From NCBI GenBank assembly GCA_029582265.1, contig CM055822.1, positions 39,076,679 through 39,140,678 on the forward strand: 64,000 bases of DNA, in the 5' to 3' direction. The position numbers and the translations under genes are program-made. Positions within the stretch are counted from its first letter, which is position 1. Every line of letters begins with the position of its first letter. The notes under the pieces were generated by a model. That model searched no databases. It was not told the origin of the DNA and saw only the letters and a list, made by a program, of their open reading frames with translations. This document shows, in pieces, positions 48,501 through 57,500 of the stretch. Origin of the DNA: Zoroaster sp. YZ-2022 (Eukaryota; Echinodermata; Asteroidea; Forcipulatida; Zoroasteridae).

Positions 48501-51500
48501 AAGGCTTTATAGGATCCTTGTTTATCAACATCTTCTGTTTTTATATTTTGTTTTTCTTGATTGTGCTGTGCATTTTGGAGATGTTGAATTACCCAATAAA
48601 CCCAATCAAATCATGAGTTATCTCTTTTGTTTACTTCCTGTTCAGTATAACGTGCTACTGTACTCAGTTGATGGACGCTGCTTGGCCACCTTCAAGGCAT
48701 ATGAGTATGCATTAGGGATTAAATCCATTGCTTGGTCACCAAGTAGCCAGTTCCTTGCCATTGGAAGCTTTGATCAAAAAGTGAGTAATCAACATTCTTG
48801 GATCCGTCAGTCAGAAAGTGAAACCAATTATCTTAAGATAACCAAAAGGATTTCCAAAGAATATCTAAGTTATCAATGCACTTCACCAAAAAATGAAGTC
48901 TTAAAGACAAGGTAGCAATGCTACATTAACTGATTAATTGTTTTGTACAGCCATGCTTTTCAAAAGAAATAACTCTAAACATTACATGTATGTTCTAAGG
49001 AAGGTTTTGCAGTAGCATCTTGTAAATTCTCTTAAAATTCTCATTTTAACTCATTGGAGATAATGTACACGGAGCTACCTCCTTCTAACTCATTTAGACC
49101 ATGGGATGAACTTAAAAATGAGACCTATTTTTTTAATTTCGTGATCCCCATCACAGGACCACATAAAATTTTGAACATAGGGAGTTTCAATGGTGCTGAA
49201 TCTAATTATGATTGTTGCCAAGTCGTAAAATTGCAAATTTTAAAGATATTAATTATTATTACTTTAATATTGATTAACCCTATGAGGGGGGAGCAGCGCA
49301 CAATATGCCCCCCTAAGTGTATTCTTTTGCATTTAAAAAAAAAAGAAATGTGATGGGTATTTGTCACATTATCATATCCGATGCATTATGGGAATTCAAA
49401 ATGGCCACCATAGCCGACGGCCATCTTGGATTTTGTCTTTTTATTCTGTAATGTTGGGGTAAAACGTATTGAGTTTTCTCAATGGATGCTTCTTACTTTT
49501 CATGCCAAGGAAGGATATATAGAAATGTCACTTCATCCTCAGAAATGCATTCCAGGCCCCAAAAAGCTGACAGCCATGTTGATTTTCAAATGACAAAAAC
49601 GTATATTATCGTTTTTTCGCCTCAAATTGGGGAAATAATGGATTATAATACAGTACCCCAACAATGACCCCAGGGGAAATCCATTGACATTTTTATTTGC
49701 CAAGCTTTATGAAATTTTGCCAAAGAATACAGAAAATATTACAGAAATATGCTTTTTGGGCAAAAACAGTTGAACACACCTAGTGGTGACTTTTGGAAAT
49801 TATTTTTACGTCGCCATGTAGGTTTTGCTGGAAGGAACATTCTTGCCAAGTTTCATGAAAATGCCTGGTCCTGATCTATCATCTAGGTAAATTAATAAAA
49901 TGCAAAGTCTTTATGCTTTATAAGTTATTGTAAGATTTATTTACAGCAAATCCATCTGAATGATATTCTAAAACATAAAAAAAGTTTGATTTTACATTTT
50001 GAATGGTCGGCGTTGTAATATTCCCAGTTTCGTCTTTATAAACATGCACGCAGCAAAAACTGGGCTGAATTTCAAGCGATGCCGCCATGTTTGCTTGTAT
50101 TTACCACACATTATTTTTGGAATATATGAACGAGGCTGATCAAAACAGAATATCATTGGTGGATTTTGGGTCTCGACGATGACGTAATGCATTTATTTCA
50201 GAGCTTTCTAATCACGAAATTGTCATCAAATTCAAATAGATTTAGAGATAATGTGCAACTTATATGACAAGCAACATCGTGTTTTGACATTTTTATATTT
50301 ATTTCCTCAATTATACATCCAAATTTCGTGGTCCATAAGAGGGTATCACGGTTTGAAACAATTTCACTGTACATCCTATGGTCTAATTGGAGATAATGTA
50401 CATAAACTTTCCTAGATCTAAACATTTTTATAGAAACAATTGTTTTAATTTTGTTAATGTCTTCAACAATTTTAGGAAAAGCATACAGATCAACCAATTA
50501 ATTTTTTTAATTTTTGAAGTGTACAACTACTAAGTTTTTTATTTTAATTGTCAGTGAATTGTATTTTTCAGCCTTTTGTTACCCTGTGCATGGGTGCTAT
50601 CAATCAATCTGCCTTGTAATCATAACAATATAGTTTGAATTAATACTGCAGCAAATGGTATGCACTTCATTTGGATATGATATTGTTGTGACAGGTTCGT
50701 GTGTTGAATCATGTCACATGGAAGACTGTGGTAGAGCACCCTCATCCCACAAGTCTGGATAGCAGCTCAGTTGTAAGTATAACAGTTATGAGATACACTT
50801 TAAGTAAAATGATTCTTAACCATTGCAGAGGTTTTGTAAGGTAAAAAATATGTAGCAGTCTAAAAGTATGTATGGGGGTACCATTGCCAAGAAGTCTAAA
50901 AGTATGTATTTACTTATCATTGAGCGCCTTACAAGCAGCCACTCATAACGGGTTGTTCTTAAACCCCCACGACCCCTCGACCCCTCGACGTACGCGCGCT
51001 CAGAATCATATCGTATCCCAAATCGGAATCTGTGTTCGAATACGGCCCCAATTAGAATGCCCGCTGCACTCCCGTACTGTACTACTGAACGTGAACAAAC
51101 GGAGCTCCGGAGGATCGAAGACCGAAGATCCTATAGGTTAATTGGGGAAAATAACTAAATCCTTTTCTCCTCCAAAAGTCTAATTTTGAAATAGAATAAT
51201 ATAAAATAGGTTATTAAATGAGAAATAATTATAAGTAAGACTAATTGCGGTGACACCATGTGGAATCTCAATTGAGTAGTAATTAGTTCTGAAAAGAACT
51301 GGGGGTACAACTCGACGTTTCGATCAGTATGCTCTAATTATGCTCTGAGAAATAATTATGTTTTGCTAAAATGTTGACAGACAAAATAGTTGGGATTTTT
51401 TCCACGTCCATCAAGTAAAATGTACATTCGGGGCTGTGCGCGCATGCCAGTTTGTGATGTAATGCTTATTGACCAATCAGGATGCCGGAAAGCTGCGCGC

Positions 51501-54500
51501 GCCGCCTTGGAAGCTTTATATCCTTCTACGACCGTAATGAGTTGTAGGAAGAACGCGCCAAAACTGCTACCACCAACAAGCAAAAATCTGACATAACTAT
51601 GCAATTTTTTGGATAGAATATGAAATTATCTACTGAATGGTATAATTTGGCTTGTGGCAGCATTATAAATTGTTGATTTCGCGACGACAGGTCGCTGGCG
51701 CAGCAACGGCGCAACAGGCTAGCTTAGCCAGCCATTTTCTAACCGGGCCGTAAACAGGTTCCCATTTGGGATACAATTTTATTCTGGCGCAGGTCACGGT
51801 TGTGCCATGCGACATGCTTGCGCATGCCGGGCATTGCGAAATACATACATACAGTCGTACTGCACTGGTGGTAGTGAATTCCGCGAGTACGTGTGCTTTG
51901 TTTATATGAGCGTACGTCGAGGGGTCGTGGGTCGTGGGGGTTTAAGAACAACCCACTCATAACAGCTCTCCAGTTTTTGTGCTAAGTAAGTGTTTTGTAG
52001 CTACAAGTTTGTCTTCATTTTTATACTACTGGATTTCTTATTACACCTGGAATCTACTGGACGTTTTATGTGAGTATTGGGACGTTTGTTTTCTTATAAT
52101 AAGTGAAAAACTGTTTTTTTTTTTTGTCTGTCTGTGCAGTAAAATTTTACTGTTGAGTGTATACACATTTTGGATCTTCATTTTATTTGTGCAGTCAACT
52201 CTGATTTAGATTATAACCTGTAGCTAGAGATTATAACCTGTAGCTTGACCACAAGCCTTTTGTTTGGATCAACAACTTTGTGATCAGACAATGGAGGTCT
52301 ACATCCTGTTTATTCTACTCCTGCTATCCAGACCATTGTGTCTCAATGACTCATCAGTAGATGGCTACAAGATGCCATCTACAGATTGTTCACCTAAAAT
52401 CTGCCATCTTAAATTCTTGAGACGTCCTATATCATACTATGATAATTCATCTGCCACCTTTCACCTGGAACTCTTAATTTCTGGTGACATAAACCCAAAC
52501 CCTGGACCTGAAACACTGATCAACACACCCACAAACGCCACTCGGCTCCATAAAATTTCATACAGCCGCAATGAACTACTCAATCTTCGCAATGCTCCAT
52601 GTACTGATGTAGCTTTATCTTATTCAGCATTGAGTCAATTGAACTGTCTTGGAATACTTGCTAATCAACCCTAAACATACCGCCGCACACATAGAGGTAA
52701 AAAAGCTGGTCGCCGTAGAATGGACAGACTTACACAACTAGCACTCCAGCCTTACCAACCCCCAGCAGTGAACTCAACCACATCAACAAGCGACATTGGC
52801 ATAACTTCAACTCCAAATGTTCACGATGAGTCTAAACGTCAGCTCTGTGTCTTGAATACTCAATCGATATGTAACAAATCGGATGAATTTGTTGACTTTG
52901 TACTTCAAAACAATTTGGATCTTGTTGCCATAACCGAGACATGGTTTAAACCTGATGATGACTTGCCACCCCGTGAGTGTACTCCTGCTGGCTACTCTCC
53001 ATCATATCCCCAGACCAATAAAGACCGTGGAGGGGTTGCACTACTCTTTAGGTCCAGTTTATCTGTCAGTATGAAAAGTGTTAACATTGGACTACCTAAC
53101 ATTTGAATCTCTGCATGCTGAGGTAACGTAAACTCTAGATCTGTTCGCTTTGTTAATATTTATCGACCAGAAAGGGATGTTGATGGTAAACATGTAAACT
53201 TCTCCAGTTTTCTGCAGGAATTTGAAAATTAATTGTCGATTATCTCTTACACCCATCTGACATTATTTTAACCGCCATTTTAACATTCATATGGACATTA
53301 TTTCAAACAATTATGCAAATCAGTTTAAAGATCTGCTCTCTGCTCATGGACTTATACAGCACATCACAGCACCCACTCATCGGTATGGTCACTGTCTTGA
53401 CCTTATGATAACGCGGAAAATACTTCACCTCTTATCTCGAATATAACTATCCATCCCGGCTTATCTGATCATTATGCAAATCATGGTAAATTTGAACCTT
53501 AAAAACCTCCCATACCTACCATTTCTGTAACTACCGCCACTGGAAAAAGTAAATATTAAAGATTTATGTCATGATGTTGAATCTCAACTGGAAAATGTAA
53601 ACCTTGAAGATGGTGAGCTGGATTCTTGTGTCAGTCTATTTGAATCTACTGTCCGTAATATCTTTGATGATCGTGGTTCGCAAAAAACTCGAACTGTTAA
53701 ACTACAACTGAATCCCCTGGTTCAATGATGATATCCGTGCAAGGAAAATCCGGCCAACTTGAGCGAAGATGGCGTGACAATGGGAAACTTGGAGTACATC
53801 GGCAAGAATACTGTAACCAACGTGATATTGTGAAGAACATGATTAACCAGGCAAAATAACTCACTACTATCTCTTTGTGGAAGATAGCTCTGGTGATCAG
53901 AAAAACTCTTTAACATTGTTGAAAAGCTGCTTCATAAACCCAAAGCTCCAGTGCTTCCATCTACAAACTCCGATCAGGACCTCGCAAATGCTTTTTCAAA
54001 CTTTTTGTCACAAAATTGAGAATATCCGCTCGTTCTTTTCCTCAGTACCGCCATTCTATCACAAACACCATCACGCAGGATCCACAATGTAGACTGTCCA
54101 TGTTTGAGCCTACTAGTGTTACGGAGATCAAGAAACTCATCATGAAATCGCCATCAAAATCATGTGAACTTGATCCAGTGCCAACTTCGCTAATAAAGCA
54201 AAATATTGATGTGTTTGCTAAGTATATATCACAATTATTGTAAACAGATCTCTTTCTTCCGGTTGTTTCCCTAATAGCCAGAAGGTTGCTCATGTTAAAC
54301 CACTCCTAAAGAAACCCAATTTGGACAAGGAAGTTTTCAAAAATTACTGACCAGTAGCGAATTTAAAGTACCTTGGAAAAACAATTGAGCGAGTTGTTTC
54401 ATCACGGATCTCTGACCATGTTCGTGCTAATAACCTGTCGGACACATTTCAGTCAGCCTACAAACCATTTCATGGAACGGAAACTGTTCTTCTTCGCGCC

Positions 54501-57500
54501 AATCTTGAAAGAACTGCACTGGCTTCCTGTTTCACAGAGAATTGTTTTTAAACTTATGCTAATTGTTCACAAATCTTTTAATAACATTACTCCAATTTAT
54601 ATTTCTGAACTGCTTAAAGTCTACACTCCATCACGCAATTTGCGCTCCAGCAACATGTCACTCCTAAAGGAACCAACTTCAAATTTTTCTGTCGCAGCTC
54701 CGAGACTCTGGAATCATCTTCCAACTAAACTCAAATCTTGTCATAGTATAACCAGATTCAAGTCGATGCTTAAAACTCATCTTATGTCACAACTCTTCAA
54801 AGATGATGTATATTTGTAATTGCATTGTAGGTACATGTATCTCAGTACATAATTTTTTTTCCCTATGCTATCATTGTATATTGTTTGTATTCATGTTTTT
54901 TCTTTGTTTCCGCGCCTTGAGCGCCCAGCAGGGTGGATATGTGCGCGCTAAAAATCTTTATTATTATTATTATTATTATTATGGGGGTGCCATGGCCAAG
55001 CAGTCTAAAAGTATGTACGGGGGGCCATGGCCAAGCAGTCTAAAAGTATGTATGGGGGTGCCATGGCCAGTCTAAAAGTATGTATGGGGGTGCCATGGCC
55101 AGTCTAAAAGTATGTACGGGGGGCCATGGCCAAGCAGTCTAAAAGTATGTATGGGGGTGCCATGGCCAGTCTAAAAGTATGTACGGGGGGCCATGGCCAA
55201 GCAGTCTAAAAGTATGTATGGGGGTGCCATGGCCAGTCTAAAAGTATGTATGGGGGTGCCATGGCCAAGCAGTCTAAAAGTATGTATGGGGGTGCCATGG
55301 CCAAGCAGTCTAAAAGTATGTACGGGGGTGCCATTGCCAAGAAGTCTAAAAGTATGTATGGGGGTACCATTGCCAAGCAGTCTAAAAGTATGTATGGGGG
55401 TGCCATGGCCCAGCAGTCTAAAAGTATGTATGGGGGTGCCATGGCCAAGCAGTCTAAAAGTATGTACGGGGGTGCCATGGCCAAGCAGTCTAAAAGTATG
55501 TATGGGGGTGCCATGGCCCAGCAGTCTAAAAGTATGTACGGGGGTGCCATGGCCCAGCAGTCTAAAAGTATGTATGGGGGTGCCATGGCCAAGCAGTCTA
55601 AAAGTATGTATAGGGGTGCCATGGCCCAGCAGTCTAAAAGTATGTATGGGGGTGCCATGGCCAAGCAGTCTAAAAGTATGTATGGGGGTGCCATGGCCAG
55701 TCTAAAGGTATGTACGGGGGTGCCATGGCCAAGCAGTCTAAAAGTATGTATGGGGGTGCCATGGCCAAGCAGTCTAAAAGTATGTACGGGGGTGCCATGG
55801 CCAAGCAGTCTAAAAGTATGTACGGGGGTGCCATGGCCAAGCAGTCTAGCGCATCAGACTTCGGTGGCTGCTCTGATGGCTGCGTCATCAGAATTTGGGT
55901 TTGAATCCTGGCGCAATTATTGTACTTGTGTTCTTTGCTGTAATTGTATAAATGGGTACCTGTGAGGGTTGATATTGTGTTTGAAAAAGCTTCCAAAGCG
56001 CTGTGGTAGCTCGGGACAGTATACTCCCCAGGTAGCTTAGCCAGTTTATAGGAATGATATTGGCCGAATAACCAGGGGTAATAATGTAAAGTACTTAGAG
56101 TATCACATTGTGATTAGCCTTGACCAAGGCACGTGGGAACGGTTTGGTCACATAATATTGCCCCATTTGGATATAATCCAAACTCCAGCACACATGCACA
56201 CAGTGTACGGATTCATATGCATACTGTGTACATGTACATACACATATGTAGTACACTGTACTGTACATGTACATCGTACATCGTACAGTGAGCATTCGTC
56301 GTCGTGCCTTTGATCCTTCTGTACATGTCAAAATATAAGGCAGAGCTCATTAATGCTAATATACCAAATTCAAAAACAAAAGGCGTATTCTCATTGGTAA
56401 TTGTTTGGCCCAGCAAGTGTTCGCTGTGCACGATATACATGTACTATACTGTACATGTACAACGTGTGTGGCATCAAATGGGATCAAAGCTAGGGACCTG
56501 TGATTGGCCATCATTTGAAATGAACCACCCACACGTCAACAATTCTCACATATGACTTTCCAATGGGAAAATAAAGAAATACATAAGCTTTCAATGACAG
56601 AAGGATCAAGGCTGTTGATTCAGTTTGAACATACAAGGTCGCAATGCACAAATTAACCGTATCCATGACTCAGTTACTGATCTCGCTGTACAGTGTATGG
56701 GTAAAAGGGTCGGGATGGTGCACCGTGTGTGCTGAATTGCTCGGGCCAGAAATGCAGTGGGAGTACCGTAAGTGCACACTGACACAACAGCCTTGGTCAA
56801 GGCTACATTGTAATGATGGGTGGGAGTACCGTGAGTACACTGATGACAACAGCCTTGGTCAAGGCTACATTGTGATGGGAGGAGGCCGTGGTGCACACTT
56901 GACAACAGCCTTGGTCAAGGCTACATTGTGATGGGGTGGGAGTACCGTGTAAGCACACACTACTTGCCAACAGCCTTGGTCAAGGCTACATTGTGATGGG
57001 GTGGGAGTACCGTAAGTGCACACTACGACAACAGCCTTGGTCAAGGCTACATTGTGATGGGGTGGGAGTACCGTAAGTGCACACTACGACAACAGCCTTG
57101 GTCAAGGCTACATTGTGATGGGGTGGGAGGGCCGTAAGTGCACACTTGACAACAGCCTTGGTCAAGGCTACATTGTGATGCGGTGGGAGTACCGTAAGTG
57201 CACACTTGACAACAGCCTTGGTCAAGGCTACATTGTGATGCAGTGGGAGTACCGTAAGTGCACACTTGACAACAGCCTTGGTCAAGACTACATTGTGATG
57301 CAGTGGGAGTACCGTAAGTGCACACTTGACAACAGCCTTGGTCAAGGCTACATTGTGATGGGGTGGGAGTACCGTAAGTACACACTACGACAACAGCCTT
57401 GGTCAAGGCTACATTGTGATGGGGTGGGAGGGCCATAAGTGCACACTTGACAACAGCCTTGGTCAAGGCTACATTGTGATGCAGTGGGAGTACCGTAAGT

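Larger units (their letters stand above)
46418..50694. other. WRAP73 introns 3-6, mostly unique sequence
   Basis: Apart from exons 4-6 and the small MITE at 48202-48472, no array, LINE or LTR element was recognised. TTAACCCTATGAGG at about 49274 resembles a piggyBac-type end without a visible partner. Confidence 0.5.
50910..54981 (+). mobile_element. CR1/L2-type LINE, internally deleted, inserted in the 36-bp satellite
   Basis: 5' region is split by a MULE-like element (50950-51954). The ORF2 frame starts near 52264/52291; endonuclease motifs follow ([12 protein letters not shown] near 52930, [18 protein letters not shown] near 53459), then the start of RT ([17 protein letters not shown] near 54148; [17 protein letters not shown] near 54435), which jumps directly to the C-terminal module ([26 protein letters not shown]). 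The RT palm with its catalytic aspartates is deleted, so the element is dead. The tail GCGCCTTGAGCGCC...(TTA)n ends at about 54981. Confidence 0.92.

Noticed and set aside
49053..50405. 17-bp direct repeat (ATTGGAGATAATGTACA at about 49054 and 50389) as LTR or duplication
   Set aside because: No extended similarity around it; a chance match of this length in AT-rich DNA of this size is plausible.
54981..55855. CRISPR-like regular array
   Set aside because: Units are contiguous with no unique spacers, the genome is eukaryotic, and the unit is a SINE head.
55246..55965. 239-codon open frame with 12-residue repeats
   Set aside because: It arises because the satellite unit (36 or 30 bp) is divisible by three; all frames and the other strand are open too, and it overlaps a SINE.
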